This document shows positions 1-8,885 of a stretch of DNA of 64,000 nucleotides, piece by piece (positions within the stretch are counted from its first letter, which is position 1; each line of letters opens with the position of its first letter). A program made the position numbers and the translations under genes. The notes under the pieces were generated by a model. It worked only from the letters and a program-made list of their open reading frames with translations, was not told the DNA's origin and did no database searches. The stretch is from Pseudonocardia acidicola (lineage in GTDB: Bacteria > Actinomycetota > Actinomycetes > Mycobacteriales > Pseudonocardiaceae). The DNA lies in NCBI RefSeq assembly GCF_012911935.1, contig NZ_JAAXLA010000034.1, positions 1 through 64,000 of the forward strand. The letters are read 5' to 3'.

Positions 1-348
1 CACCCGCCCGTGCCGCCGCGCGCACCCGACCCGGGGCCCGCCGCCGGCCCGCCCGCGACGACGGGACACCGGCACGATCACCACCCGCTCCCCGGGCAGC
101 CGACGACCCCCGGCCCGCCGGCGCCGTCGCGGAGGACCCCGCCGCCGGCCACGATCCCGGCGAGCACACCCGGGGGAACGAGCAGCCCGGCCGCGACCGC
201 GCCGGCCGCACCGGCCGCGCCGACCTCACCGACGTCGCCGACCTCACCGACGTCGCCGACCTCACCGACGTCGCCGACGGCACCGGCATCGCGGCCCGCG
301 TCGCCGACCGGCGCTCCGGCGCCGAGCAGCGCTCCGGCGCCCCGCTAG
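1..348 (+). CDS. C-terminal Pro/Ala/Thr-rich tail of a gene entering from the left (partial)
   Basis: The frame is open from the first base to a TAG at 346-348 and keeps about 90% G/C at third positions up to that stop, after which the bias disappears. The visible 115 residues are low-complexity, rich in Pro, Ala, Thr and Ser, with a run of P-T-S triplets encoded by an 18-bp DNA repeat. Such tails are common on secreted or membrane-anchored actinobacterial proteins, but no domain is visible, so no function can be given. A second frame (+3) is also open across the same stretch and reads A-D-L-T-D-V repeats, so the frame choice is not certain. Confidence 0.45.
   Translation, partial: HPPVPPRAPDPGPAAGPPATTGHRHDHHPLPGQPTTPGPPAPSRRTPPPATIPASTPGGTSSPAATAPAAPAAPTSPTSPTSPTSPTSPTSPTAPASRPASPTGAPAPSSAPAPR
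220..276. repeat. Short tandem repeat, 18-bp unit, three copies
   Basis: The unit CCGACCTCACCGACGTCG is repeated head to tail without change. It encodes Pro-Thr-Ser triplets in the frame that ends at 348. Slippage-type expansion inside a low-complexity tail is the simplest explanation. Confidence 0.8.
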
Positions 349-402
349 CCCGGATTTCTGGTTGGCTCCCGGCGACGGGTCGATCTGAGCTGGAGGGTCA
401 CC

Positions 403-1161
403 ATGGCGGAGCAGACCGATGAGTACGCGGTGGTCGTGGGCGCGACCGGGACCCTCGGCGGGGCCATCGCGCGTCGCCTGACCAAGCGCGGCCTGCGGGT
501 GGTGGCGGTCGGACGTGACCGGGAGAAGCTGGCGCGCCTGGCCGGCGAGTCCGAGCTCGTCGTGCCGTGCCGGGCCGACATCGCCACGGACGAGGCCATC
601 GACACGATCAACGGCGCGATCGGCGGCCCGGTGCGGATGGCCGTCATGTGCGCCGGCTTGCCGGTGCGCGGATCCGCGTTGACGATCGAGACCGGCGGGC
701 TCGCGACCGCGGCCAACATCAAGGTCGACGGTCTGGTCCGGCTACTGCGCGCCGTCGAGCACGGCCTGGGGCAGGACTCCCGCCTCGTCGTGATCACCGG
801 GTTCCTGGCGGCGGAGCCCACCGCCCACGAGGCCGCACCGGGTGCGATCAACGCCGCGGTGCACAACCTGGTCCGGCAGATCGCCGAGCTGCTCGGCCCC
901 CGCGGCACCACCGTGCACGCCGTGTCGCCCGGGCCGGTCGACACCGAACGGATCCGCACCATCGGTCGCCGGATCGCCGAGGAGCGCGGCATCACGCTGG
1001 AGGAGGCCATGGACGAGTACCGCAAGGGCTCCTCGCTCGGCGAGCTCGTGACGGTCGACCAGGTCGCATGGGCGGCGACGATCCTGCTCGACGCCGAGGC
1101 CCGGGCGCTGCACGGGTCCACGTTGGCTGTGTCCGGTGGACGGTTGAAGGGAATCTTCTGA
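403..1161 (+). CDS. Atypical short-chain dehydrogenase/reductase lacking the Tyr/Lys pair
   Basis: This 252-residue protein has an SDR Rossmann fold: GATGTLGG at residues 13-20 (cofactor loop), CAG at 83-85 in place of NNAG, Asn105, and SPGPVDT at 175-181. The normal Tyr-x-x-x-Lys catalytic pair falls on Pro146 and Asn150, and the Ser position is Thr/Gly around 132-133. The fold is therefore clear but classical hydride-transfer chemistry is doubtful. It may use another mechanism or act as a binding or regulatory protein. The ATG follows a GAGCTGGAGGG ribosome site. It stands alone ahead of the regulator at 1268. Confidence 0.85.
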   Translation: MAEQTDEYAVVVGATGTLGGAIARRLTKRGLRVVAVGRDREKLARLAGESELVVPCRADIATDEAIDTINGAIGGPVRMAVMCAGLPVRGSALTIETGGLATAANIKVDGLVRLLRAVEHGLGQDSRLVVITGFLAAEPTAHEAAPGAINAAVHNLVRQIAELLGPRGTTVHAVSPGPVDTERIRTIGRRIAEERGITLEEAMDEYRKGSSLGELVTVDQVAWAATILLDAEARALHGSTLAVSGGRLKGIF

Positions 1162-1267
1162 CCATCTCGCCCTCCGCGCGCAGCTGCCGTGACCCGGACG
1201 TACCACTCCCCGACGCCAGGGCTTCGTCGTAGTCTCACGGAATGCAGGCGAGCCGGGTGGGGGACGG

Positions 1268-2197
1268 GTGACCGGTACCGCCGACCACCTCGCATTCGCG
1301 CATCCCGCCCTGTTCTACCGGGACACCGCGGAGCTCCTGGCCGGCACGGTGCCGTTCGTGCTGAGCGGGCTCGCCGCGGGGGAGCCCGTCGCAGTGGCCG
1401 TCCCGGGCGGGAATCTGGATCTCCTGCGGGCGGAGCTGGGCGGGGACGCCTCCCGGGTCCAGCTGTTCGACATGACCGAGGTCGGGCGCAATCCGGGGCG
1501 GATCATCGCCGAGGTCCTGCTGGCCGTGGTGCACCGCCATCCGGGACAGCGGGTGCGGATCATCGGCGAGCCGATCTGGCCGGGCCGCAGCGAGCTGGAG
1601 TATCCCGCGTGCCTGCTGCACGAGGCGTTGATCAACCTGGCGTTCCGCGACCGGGCGGCCACCGTGCTGTGTCCCTACGACGCAGCGGGGCTGGACGCCC
1701 GGATCCTCGCGGACGCCGCCGCGACCCACCCGGTGCTCATCGAGAACGGCGGCCGGCGGCCGAGTGCGGACTTCGCCCCCGAGGGCGTCCTGGCCCGGTG
1801 CAACCGGCCGTTGCCCGAACCGGCGGGTGCCGCCGAACTGGGGGTCGACGCCGGGAACCTGCGGCAGGCCCGGCACCTGGTGGCCGAACGCGGCCGGCGG
1901 GCAGGCCTGTCCGACGACCAGGTCGACGCCCTCGTCCTCGCGGCCGGCGAGCTCCTGGCCAACAGCCTGCGGCACGGCGGCGGGACGGGCGTGCTGCGGA
2001 TCTGGCCGGAACCCGGGCACCTGGTATGCGAGGTGCGCGACGCCGGGCGGATCACCGACCCGCTCGCGGGGCGCCGTCCCGCCGATGCCCACCAGCAGGG
2101 CGGCCGCGGCCTGCTGATGGTCCACCACCTCGCCGACCTGGTCCGTGGGCACATCGGGCCGGACGGCACCACCACCCGCGTCTATCTGCGGCGCTGA
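1268..2197 (+). CDS. MEDS-domain / HATPase anti-sigma-type regulator (RsbA-like)
   Basis: Residues 1-165 match the MEDS (DcmR sensory) domain. Residues 185-309 form a GHKL ATPase of the RsbW/anti-sigma type with an N box ELLANSLRHGGG at 228-239, DAG at 258-260 and GGRGL at 278-282. There is no histidine phospho-acceptor, so it is more likely a serine-kinase or anti-sigma regulator than a two-component sensor. Proteins of this architecture are common in actinomycetes and regulate stress sigma factors. The GTG start follows a purine-rich GGGTGGGGGAC stretch. Its 3' end overlaps the convergent MFS remnant by 16 bp. The partner sigma factor is not identifiable here. Confidence 0.85.
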   Translation: MTGTADHLAFAHPALFYRDTAELLAGTVPFVLSGLAAGEPVAVAVPGGNLDLLRAELGGDASRVQLFDMTEVGRNPGRIIAEVLLAVVHRHPGQRVRIIGEPIWPGRSELEYPACLLHEALINLAFRDRAATVLCPYDAAGLDARILADAAATHPVLIENGGRRPSADFAPEGVLARCNRPLPEPAGAAELGVDAGNLRQARHLVAERGRRAGLSDDQVDALVLAAGELLANSLRHGGGTGVLRIWPEPGHLVCEVRDAGRITDPLAGRRPADAHQQGGRGLLMVHHLADLVRGHIGPDGTTTRVYLRR

Positions 2198-2448
2198 CCG
2201 GCCGGGGGCGCCTCCGGCTCGGCGGGCGGCAACCCACGGGACCGCGACGACCGCAGGGCCACCGCGCACCCGCCGACGACGGCGATCAGCGCGAGCCAGG
2301 GCACCGCCGTCGGCCCGCAGCCGCGCGCGAGGTCCAGGGCCCAGCCGGTGCCGAGGTTGCCGAGCATGATCCCGATCCCGCACACCGTGTTGCGGAGGCC
2401 GTAGTGAGTGGCGACGAGCCGGTCACCGGAGAGCGTGCCGGCCGGGTG
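2182..2448 (-). pseudogene. 3' remnant of an MFS transporter gene
   Basis: The minus strand reads a coherent membrane-protein tail of about 88 codons, including THYGLRNTV and a glycine-rich helix (GIGIMLGNLGTG), followed by a last hydrophobic helix and a basic tail. This is the arrangement of the last two helices of drug/H+ antiporter-like MFS proteins. The frame is closed by TAG at 2449-2451, directly upstream of the first recognisable residues, and no N-terminal 10 helices exist nearby because the promoter region of the next gene starts there. I read it as a truncation, not a small gene. The stop is at 2182-2184. Confidence 0.65.
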
Positions 2449-2488
2449 CTACAACCTTCGTATGAGGTGACTTCTGCGGGGAGGCGCC

Positions 2489-2971
2489 ATGGACCTCATG
2501 ACCGTGCCGGTCGACACACCCGAGGACGTCAATGTCATCCTGGGGCAGGCCCACTTCATCAAGACCGTGGAGGACATCCACGAGGCCCTCGTCGGCTCGA
2601 GCCCGCACCTGCGCTTCGGTGTCGCGTTCTGTGAGGCGTCGGGTGCCTGCCTGATCCGCCGCTCCGGCAACGACGACGGGCTCGTCGATCTGGCGACGCG
2701 GACGGCCGAGGCCGTTGCGGCCGGGCATTCCTTCGTCGTCTTCCTGCGCGAGGGGTTCCCGATCAACGTGCTCAACGCGCTCAAGCAGGTCAGCGAGGTG
2801 TGCACGATCTTCTGCGCCACGGCGAACCCGGTGCAGGTCGTGGTGGCCGACACCGAAGCCGGCCGCGGGGTGCTCGGCGTCATCGACGGCGCCCGGCCGG
2901 TCGGGGTCGAGACCCCCGAGGACGAGGCCGCGCGCCGGTCACTCCTGCGCGGGGTCGGCTACAAGCTCTGA
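2489..2971 (+). CDS. Adenosine-specific kinase / adenosine-binding family protein (PF04008)
   Basis: This 160-residue protein matches the small archaeal/actinobacterial family annotated as adenosine-specific kinase (formerly DUF355), of normal length. Visible family features are the N-terminal VDTPEDVNVILGQAHFIKT-type segment, the FGVAFCEASG and LIRRSGND stretches, and the C-terminal GVLGVIDGARPVGVE. The biochemical role is poorly established; binding of adenosine or AMP is known from a structural member. The ATG follows a GGGGAGG site. Its 3' end overlaps the convergent hibernation factor by 13 bp. Confidence 0.85.
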   Translation: MDLMTVPVDTPEDVNVILGQAHFIKTVEDIHEALVGSSPHLRFGVAFCEASGACLIRRSGNDDGLVDLATRTAEAVAAGHSFVVFLREGFPINVLNALKQVSEVCTIFCATANPVQVVVADTEAGRGVLGVIDGARPVGVETPEDEAARRSLLRGVGYKL

Positions 2972-3795
2972 CGCGCGGCGGGCTGGCGCGCCGCGTCCGG
3001 CGGGTCGACGAGGCCGTAGTGCCCGTCGTAGCGGCGGTAGAGCAGGCTGGCCCGCCCGTGGTCGGCGTCGAGGAAGAACAGGAACGGCAGGTCGAGCAGG
3101 CGCAGCCGTTCCACGGCCTCGCCGAGGTCGAGCAGCGGTGCGGGCCGGCTGCTGATCGTCAGCGGCACCGTGTACGGGCCGATCCGGTCCGGCGCGACGT
3201 CGACCTGGGCCAGCCGCACGCCGGTGGGGCCGGCACGGTAGACGACGCTGTCGAGCCCGCTCGCGTCCTCGACGAACAGGTGGAACTCGTGGTCGAGGTC
3301 GTTCATGTCGGCGACGGCCTGGTCGATCGAGCACCGGGCGGGCCCGATCGTCTTGTGCCGGACGATCTCGCGTTCCTCGGGCGGGCGGGGGAAGTACGGT
3401 TTCCGCTGCGTCGGCGGTGCGTCGTGCTGCCACTCGTGCGGCCTGCGGTGGTAGACCCGGCGCCGGCGCGCCTCCCAGTCCAGGGCCACCCGCTCCAGCC
3501 GGTGCTCGAGGCGGCCGACGAGCCGGTCCACGGCCTCGCGTGGGCTGCCGGCGGCGGATTGGACCCGCATGAACCGTCCGTTCAGGTCGACGTTGACCTG
3601 GGCGGTGACCGGCTGCTGCCGCGCCGGGTCGCCGTGCCGGACCACCCGGACGCGCACGTGCAGCGCCGGTTGCCCGCTGTGCGCGAGCGCGGCGCCGATG
3701 CGCTCGCGCACGTGGTCGGCCAGGTCCGGGGCGACCTCGGCGGGCAGTTCCACGACGATCTCGGCCGGGGCGATTCCCGCTTCTGTTCCGCGCAT
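2959..3795 (-). CDS. rafH: Long ribosome hibernation factor, RafH-like (HPF plus two C-terminal domains)
   Basis: This 278-residue protein has an N-terminal HPF/YfiA-type domain (about 10-105), a linker, and two copies of the S30AE C-terminal dimerisation-type domain (about 130-195 and 215-270; the repeated core is FHLFVEDA and FLFFLDAD). This double C-terminal layout and length match mycobacterial RafH (Rv0079, 273 aa), a DosR-regulated ribosome factor of hypoxia. It is expected to bind the 30S subunit and silence ribosomes. The start is fixed by an AGGAGGAA site eight to nine bases upstream. A DosR-type box candidate lies in the 221-bp divergent region shared with the PhoU-like gene. Confidence 0.88.
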   Translation of the reverse strand: MRGTEAGIAPAEIVVELPAEVAPDLADHVRERIGAALAHSGQPALHVRVRVVRHGDPARQQPVTAQVNVDLNGRFMRVQSAAGSPREAVDRLVGRLEHRLERVALDWEARRRRVYHRRPHEWQHDAPPTQRKPYFPRPPEEREIVRHKTIGPARCSIDQAVADMNDLDHEFHLFVEDASGLDSVVYRAGPTGVRLAQVDVAPDRIGPYTVPLTISSRPAPLLDLGEAVERLRLLDLPFLFFLDADHGRASLLYRRYDGHYGLVDPPDAARQPAARQSL

Positions 3796-3920
3796 CGCTG
3801 CTCGTTCCTCCTGCGCCGTGAAACGGCGTCGGGGGCTCAGGCTTCCGGCTGCGGCTCGGTGTGGACAGGGACCTGCGACCGGTGTGCGGGAGGCGGGAGG
3901 TCCCTGATGTGCCCGTCCTG

Positions 3921-3934
3921 GGGGACTTCGTCCC
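3921..3934. promoter_or_regulatory. Candidate DevR/DosR-type box between rafH and the PhoU-like gene
   Basis: The sequence GGGGACTTCGTCCC is an imperfect palindrome, 11 of 14 identical to the window consensus GGGACCTTCGGCCC. It lies 126 bp ahead of rafH and 83 bp ahead of the PhoU-like start, in a divergent intergenic region. Confidence 0.45.
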
Positions 3935-4016
3935 TCCTGTCGGTCCTTTCTGCCCTGGCCCGCGGCCGGCCGCCGGGGCGAGGATCGCTCGTATCCGGGT
4001 ATCGGGGGGTTCAGCG

Positions 4017-4646
4017 ATGCCTCAGGCCGATCAGCAGCAGCTCGTCCGGCTGGACGACCGGCTGTCCGCGGCGATCCGGCTGGCGCACGCCGCGATGCGC
4101 AGCGCGACGGCGGCGCTGCTCGGTCCGGCCGCTGTCATCGAGGGCGCCCGCGCCACGGACGACGCCCTGCACAGGCTGGCCGCCGAGCTCGACGCGCACG
4201 CCGCGGCGCTGCGGGCCGGCACCGACCCGCCGGAGGCGGACGACCTGCGGGCGGTCGTCGCCGGGGTCCCGATCAGCACCGACGTGGAGTCCATGGGGGA
4301 GCTGGCCCGGCTGGTCGGTGACATCGCCCGATCCCGCTGGGACCGTCCGCCGGCCCCCGCCCGGCTGCACGCCGCCGTCGCCGCGACGGCCCGGTCGTGC
4401 CTGGACACGATCGCCGCCACGGCCGACGCCATGGAGTCCGTGAACCCGGCCGCGGTGGCCGAAGCGGTCCGGATCGGGACGCAGACGGGCCGCTTGCGCG
4501 AAGCGCTGGACCGGCGTCTGCTGTCCGGGGGCATCGACGTGCGCACCGCCATCGACCTCACACTGGTCGGCCGCTGCTACGAGCGCGGGGCCGGTCGTGC
4601 GGTCGCGGTGGCCCGGCACGTCGCCTTCCTCGCCGAGCTGCGCTGA
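4017..4646 (+). CDS. PhoU-like helical protein
   Basis: From the ATG at 4017 the product is 209 residues, almost entirely alpha-helical and Ala/Arg rich, with the repeated three-helix arrangement of PhoU domains (for example [17 protein letters not shown] and [25 protein letters not shown], the latter the conserved PhoU helix ending near residue 206). PhoU proteins are cytoplasmic regulators of phosphate uptake and persistence. No pst genes are adjacent, so the target is unknown. The frame is open further upstream to 3861, but the ATG with GGGGGG upstream is the best start. It faces rafH and lies just before the oxoprolinase gene. Confidence 0.75.
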   Translation: MPQADQQQLVRLDDRLSAAIRLAHAAMRSATAALLGPAAVIEGARATDDALHRLAAELDAHAAALRAGTDPPEADDLRAVVAGVPISTDVESMGELARLVGDIARSRWDRPPAPARLHAAVAATARSCLDTIAATADAMESVNPAAVAEAVRIGTQTGRLREALDRRLLSGGIDVRTAIDLTLVGRCYERGAGRAVAVARHVAFLAELR

Positions 4647-4684
4647 CCCGGCTCCGGCGAGGACACCGAGGACAGGGAGGCGCC

Positions 4685-7600
4685 GTGCCGGGTCGAGGCT
4701 GGCAGTTCTGGGTGGACCGCGGCGGGACGTTCACCGACGTCGTGGCGCGGCGCCCGGACGGTGAGCTGCTCACGCACAAGCTGCTGTCGGACGACCCGGC
4801 CCGCTACGCCGACGCGGCGGTGGCCGGGATCCGGGCGCTGCTCGGCCTCGGGCCCGCGGATCCGATCCCGCCCGCCGAGGTCGAGCAGGTCCGGATGGGC
4901 ACCACGGTGGCCACCAACTCACTGCTGGAGCGCACCGGCGAGCGCACCGCCCTGGTCATCACAACGGGGTTCGCCGATGCGCTGCGGATCGGCTACCAGA
5001 ACCGGCCGCGGATCTTCGCGCGGCGCATCGTGCTGCCCGATCTGCTGTACGCCCGCGTCATCGAGGTCGACGAACGCATCCGCGCCGACGGCACGGTGCT
5101 GCGGGTGCCCGATCTCGACCGGCTGGCCGACGACCTGCAGCGCGCCCACGACGACGGCTTCACCGCGCTCGCGGTGGTCTGCATGCACAGCCACCTGCAC
5201 CCGGCGCACGAACAGGCGATCGGCAAGCTCGCCGAGCACATCGGGTTCGCCCAGGTCTCGCTGTCCAGCGAGGTCAGCCCGCTGATGAAGCTGGTGCCCC
5301 GCGGCGACACCGCCGTCGTCGACGGGTACCTGTCGCCGGGGCTGCGCCGCTACGTCGGGCAGGTGGCCGAGCAGATGCACGGCGTGCGACTGATGTTCAT
5401 GCAGTCCAACGGTGGGCTCGCCGAGGCCGGGCACTTCCGCGGCAAGGACGCGATCCTGTCCGGGCCGGCCGGCGGCATCGTCGGGATGGCGCGGATGTCG
5501 CAGCTGGCCGGGTTCGACGAGGTCATCGGGTTCGACATGGGCGGCACGTCCACCGACGTGTCGCACTTCGCCGGCGAGTACGAGCGGGTGTTCCAGACCC
5601 AGATCGCGGGTGTCCGGCTGCGCGCACCGATGCTCGACATCCACACCGTCGCCGCGGGCGGCGGGTCGATCCTGCACTTCGACGGCAGCCGGTACCGGGT
5701 CGGCCCCGACTCGGCCGGCGCCACCCCCGGCCCGGCCTGCTACCGCGGCGGTGGGCCGCTGACCGTCACCGACGCCAACGTGATGCTCGGCCGCATCCAG
5801 CCGGCGCACTTCCCGCACGTCTTCGGCCCGGACGGCGACCAGCCGCTGGACGCCGGCGTCGTGCGGCGGCGGTTCGCCGGGCTGGCCGCGCAGATCCGCA
5901 CCGCGACCGGCGACGACCGCTCGCCCGAGCAGGTCGCCGAGGGATACCTGCAGATCGCGGTGGCGAACATGGCCGCGGAGATCAAGCGGATCTCGGTCGA
6001 GAAGGGCCACGACGTCTCCGACTACGTGCTCACCACGTTCGGCGGCGCGGGCGGTCAGCACGCCTGCGCGGTGGCCGACTCGCTGGGCATCCGCACGGTG
6101 CTCGTCCCGCCGATGGCCGGTGTGCTGTCCGCGCTGGGCATCGGCCTGGCCGACATCACGGTGATGCGCCAGCAGTCGGTGGAGGCCCGGCTGGAGCCGG
6201 GGATCGGCGCACGGCTGCGCGAGGTCGCCCACGACCTGGAGTCGGCGGCCCGCACCGAACTGCGCGACGAGCACGTGCCCGCCGACCGGGTCGAGGTGAC
6301 CCGGCGCGCGCATCTGCGCTACGACGGCACCGACACCGCGGTGCAGGTGCCGCTGCCCGACCCGCTCGATCTCGGCGCGATGGCCGCCGCGTTCGAGGAC
6401 AGCTACCGGCAGACCTACTCGTTCCTCATGGACCGGCCGCTGATCGTGGAGGCGATCTCGGTGGAGGCGACCGGCCTGACCGAGCAGCCCGACCTGACCG
6501 GTTTCGGTGGGCCGCAGCCGGACGCGCCGCCGGCCCCGGCCGTGACGGTGCGGCTGTGCACCGGTGAGCGCTGGCACGACGCGCTGCTGCTGCACCGGGA
6601 ACGGATGCCGGCCGGGGCGGCCGTGACCGGACCGGCGATCATCGCGGAGGCCAACGCCACCACCGTGGTGGACCCGGGCTGGCGGGCGACGACGACCCCG
6701 GACGGGCACCTGCTCGTGGCGCGGGTCGCGGCCCGCGCCGACGCCGACGTCGGCACCGCGGCCGACCCCGTGCTGCTGGAGATCTTCAACAACCTGTTCA
6801 TGTCGATCGCCGAGCAGATGGGCGCGGCGCTGGAGTCGACCTCCCAGTCGGTCAACATCCGGGAACGGCTGGACTTCTCCTGCGCGCTGTTCGACCCGGA
6901 CGGCGACCTGATCGCCAACGCGCCGCACATCCCGGTGCACCTGGGCTCGATGGGCAGCACGATCAAGGAGGTGATCCGCCGCAGCGCCGGGCGGATACGG
7001 CCCGGCGACGTCTTCGCGGTCAACGACCCGTACCACGGCGGCACCCACCTGCCCGACATCACCGTGGTCACCCCGGTCTTCGACGCACCGGGTGATCGGA
7101 TCCTGTTCTTCGTCGCCTCGCGCGGCCACCACGCCGAGATCGGCGGGCTCACCCCGGGTTCGATGCCGGCGACCAGCCACGAGGTGCACGAGGAGGGCGT
7201 GCTGCTGGACAACTGGCTGCTCGTGACCGGTGGCCGGTTCCGGGAGGCCGAGACCCGGGCGCTGCTCACCGGCGCGCCGTACCCGTCCCGCGACCCGGAG
7301 ACCAACCTCGCCGACCTGCGCGCCCAGGTCGCCGCGAACGCCAAGGGCGTCAGCGAGGTCGGCAAGATGATCGACCACTACGGCCTCGACGTGGTGCAGG
7401 CCTACATGCGCCACATCCAGGACAACGGCGAGGAGGCGGTCCGTCGGGTCATCGACGCCCTCGACGACGGGGAGTTCCGCTACGAGATGGACTCCGGCGC
7501 GGTGATCGCGGTCCGCGTCACCGTCGACCGGGCCACCCGCTCCGCGGTGATCGACTTCGGGGGCACGTCCCCGCAGCTGGACACGAACTTCAACGCGCCA

Positions 7601-8290
7601 TCGTCGGTGGCCACGGCGGCCGTGCTGTACGTGTTCCGCACCCTGGTCGCCGACGAGATCCCGCTCAACGACGGTTGCCTGCGCCCGCTGCGCGTCGTCA
7701 TCCCGGAAGGGTCGATGCTGGCGCCGGTGTATCCGGCCGCGGTCGTCGCCGGCAACGTCGAGACCTCGCAGGCGATCACCGGCGCGCTGTACGGGGCGCT
7801 GGGCGTGCAGGCCGAGGGCTCCGGGACGATGAACAACGTCACCTTCGGCAACGCCCGGCACCAGTACTACGAGACGGTGAGCTCGGGCTCCGGGGCCGGC
7901 GACGGGTTCGACGGCGCGTCCGTGGTGCAGACACACATGACGAACTCGCGGCTCACCGACCCCGAGGTCCTCGAGTGGCGGTTCCCGGTGCTGCTCGAGG
8001 AGTTCGCCATCCGCCGGGGCAGCGGCGGCCCGGGGCGCTGGCGCGGCGGCGACGGCGCGGTCCGCCGGATCCGGTTCCTGGAGCCGATGACGGTGTCCAC
8101 GCTGTCCGGCCACCGCCGCCGCCCGCCGTACGGGTTGGCCGGCGGGTCAGCCGGGGCGCTCGGCGCCAACCGGGTGGAGCACGCGGACGGCCGCGTCACG
8201 CGGATGGCCGGCTGCGACTCGGTCGACGTCGGCGCCGGCGACGTCTTCGTGATCGAGACGCCCGGCGGCGGCGGATACGGGCACCCCTGA
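4685..8290 (+). CDS. Fused hydantoinase A/B, 5-oxoprolinase family
   Basis: The 1201-residue product has the full OPLAH layout: an N-terminal Hydant_A_N domain with DRGGTFTD at 11-18, a hydantoinase A core with [10 protein letters not shown] near 283, and a HyuB domain starting near 697 ([20 protein letters not shown] start) and ending in PGGGGYG. The enzyme family opens 5-oxoproline, hydantoins or related lactams using ATP; the single-chain form is typical of 5-oxoprolinase, which recycles glutathione-type pyroglutamate. The substrate here is inferred only. The GTG at 4685 is preceded by AGGACAGGGAGG, while the open frame extends upstream without a better start. Confidence 0.92.
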   Translation: MPGRGWQFWVDRGGTFTDVVARRPDGELLTHKLLSDDPARYADAAVAGIRALLGLGPADPIPPAEVEQVRMGTTVATNSLLERTGERTALVITTGFADALRIGYQNRPRIFARRIVLPDLLYARVIEVDERIRADGTVLRVPDLDRLADDLQRAHDDGFTALAVVCMHSHLHPAHEQAIGKLAEHIGFAQVSLSSEVSPLMKLVPRGDTAVVDGYLSPGLRRYVGQVAEQMHGVRLMFMQSNGGLAEAGHFRGKDAILSGPAGGIVGMARMSQLAGFDEVIGFDMGGTSTDVSHFAGEYERVFQTQIAGVRLRAPMLDIHTVAAGGGSILHFDGSRYRVGPDSAGATPGPACYRGGGPLTVTDANVMLGRIQPAHFPHVFGPDGDQPLDAGVVRRRFAGLAAQIRTATGDDRSPEQVAEGYLQIAVANMAAEIKRISVEKGHDVSDYVLTTFGGAGGQHACAVADSLGIRTVLVPPMAGVLSALGIGLADITVMRQQSVEARLEPGIGARLREVAHDLESAARTELRDEHVPADRVEVTRRAHLRYDGTDTAVQVPLPDPLDLGAMAAAFEDSYRQTYSFLMDRPLIVEAISVEATGLTEQPDLTGFGGPQPDAPPAPAVTVRLCTGERWHDALLLHRERMPAGAAVTGPAIIAEANATTVVDPGWRATTTPDGHLLVARVAARADADVGTAADPVLLEIFNNLFMSIAEQMGAALESTSQSVNIRERLDFSCALFDPDGDLIANAPHIPVHLGSMGSTIKEVIRRSAGRIRPGDVFAVNDPYHGGTHLPDITVVTPVFDAPGDRILFFVASRGHHAEIGGLTPGSMPATSHEVHEEGVLLDNWLLVTGGRFREAETRALLTGAPYPSRDPETNLADLRAQVAANAKGVSEVGKMIDHYGLDVVQAYMRHIQDNGEEAVRRVIDALDDGEFRYEMDSGAVIAVRVTVDRATRSAVIDFGGTSPQLDTNFNAPSSVATAAVLYVFRTLVADEIPLNDGCLRPLRVVIPEGSMLAPVYPAAVVAGNVETSQAITGALYGALGVQAEGSGTMNNVTFGNARHQYYETVSSGSGAGDGFDGASVVQTHMTNSRLTDPEVLEWRFPVLLEEFAIRRGSGGPGRWRGGDGAVRRIRFLEPMTVSTLSGHRRRPPYGLAGGSAGALGANRVEHADGRVTRMAGCDSVDVGAGDVFVIETPGGGGYGHP

Positions 8291-8384
8291 CGCAGCTGGC
8301 GACCTGTTCAGCCCGTGTTCCCCGGTGCGCACCGGTGCGTACATCCCGGCAGGGAATGCTCCGCTCCGGCGAGAGGAGCTGTTG

Positions 8385-8504
8385 ATGGAGACCTTCCTGT
8401 GTTCCCTGGTCGCGGCCGTGGTGGTGGCCGTGGTCGAGGCGATCGTCAAGGACGTCTACACCGCGCTGCGCGGAGGTGCGGGGGCGGCCCCAGCCGCCGC
8501 CTGA
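8385..8504 (+). CDS. Small single-helix membrane protein (39 aa)
   Basis: An ATG preceded by GAGAGGAG opens 39 codons encoding METFLCS, a run of Val/Ala forming one transmembrane helix (residues 5-24), then a short basic/Ala-rich tail. The strong ribosome site and third-position G/C support a real gene. Its last 49 bases overlap the convergent amphi-Trp gene. No family is recognised. Confidence 0.5.
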   Translation: METFLCSLVAAVVVAVVEAIVKDVYTALRGGAGAAPAAA

Positions 8505-8755
8505 GTCGCGGTGGCGGCGTCGGCACGGCCCGCGGTCGACCACTTCAGCTCGAGCTCCAGCTCGATCTCGTCGCCGTCGACCTCCACCTCGAACTCGGTC
8601 CGGACGTGGTCCGGGACGGTCAGGCGGACCCGGCTCCCGCCCACCTCCATGTCGACGTCGCCGCCCTTGGCGAGCGCCGCGGCCAGCGCGGACAGCCATC
8701 GGGCGGCATCCTCGCGGGCCAGCCATCCCTTGCGCGTGAACTCCACATCCGACAT
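8456..8755 (-). CDS. Amphi-Trp domain protein
   Basis: The 99-residue product contains the amphi-Trp domain: a helical N-terminal half with DAARWLSALAAALAKG, then amphipathic beta strands ending in IELELELKW, with a variable Ala/Pro tail. The role of the family is unknown. The start has a GGGAGGA site 8-9 bases upstream. It is divergent from the VIT/ferritin gene at 8886. Confidence 0.85.
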   Translation of the reverse strand: MSDVEFTRKGWLAREDAARWLSALAAALAKGGDVDMEVGGSRVRLTVPDHVRTEFEVEVDGDEIELELELKWSTAGRADAATATQAAAGAAPAPPRSAV

Positions 8756-8885
8756 ACGACCGTCCTCCCGACTCCCGCAGCGCGGTTCGCGCGGCGGGAG
8801 TCTGGCGGCACGGCGGGGCCTGCGGAACCACCCGAACCAGGTGAGCCGAGGTGAGCCGGGGCCCTGATCCGGGAAAGATGGTGGT

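Noticed and set aside
4919..8113. A 1064-codon open frame on the minus strand
   Set aside because: It is the antisense shadow of the HyuA-HyuB gene; its protein is low-complexity Arg/Gly/His with no family pattern, as expected in G/C-rich DNA.
8322..8335. Palindrome CCGGTGCGCACCGG after the oxoprolinase gene as terminator
   Set aside because: It has no loop or T-tract and could be chance or a protein site; not strong enough to list.
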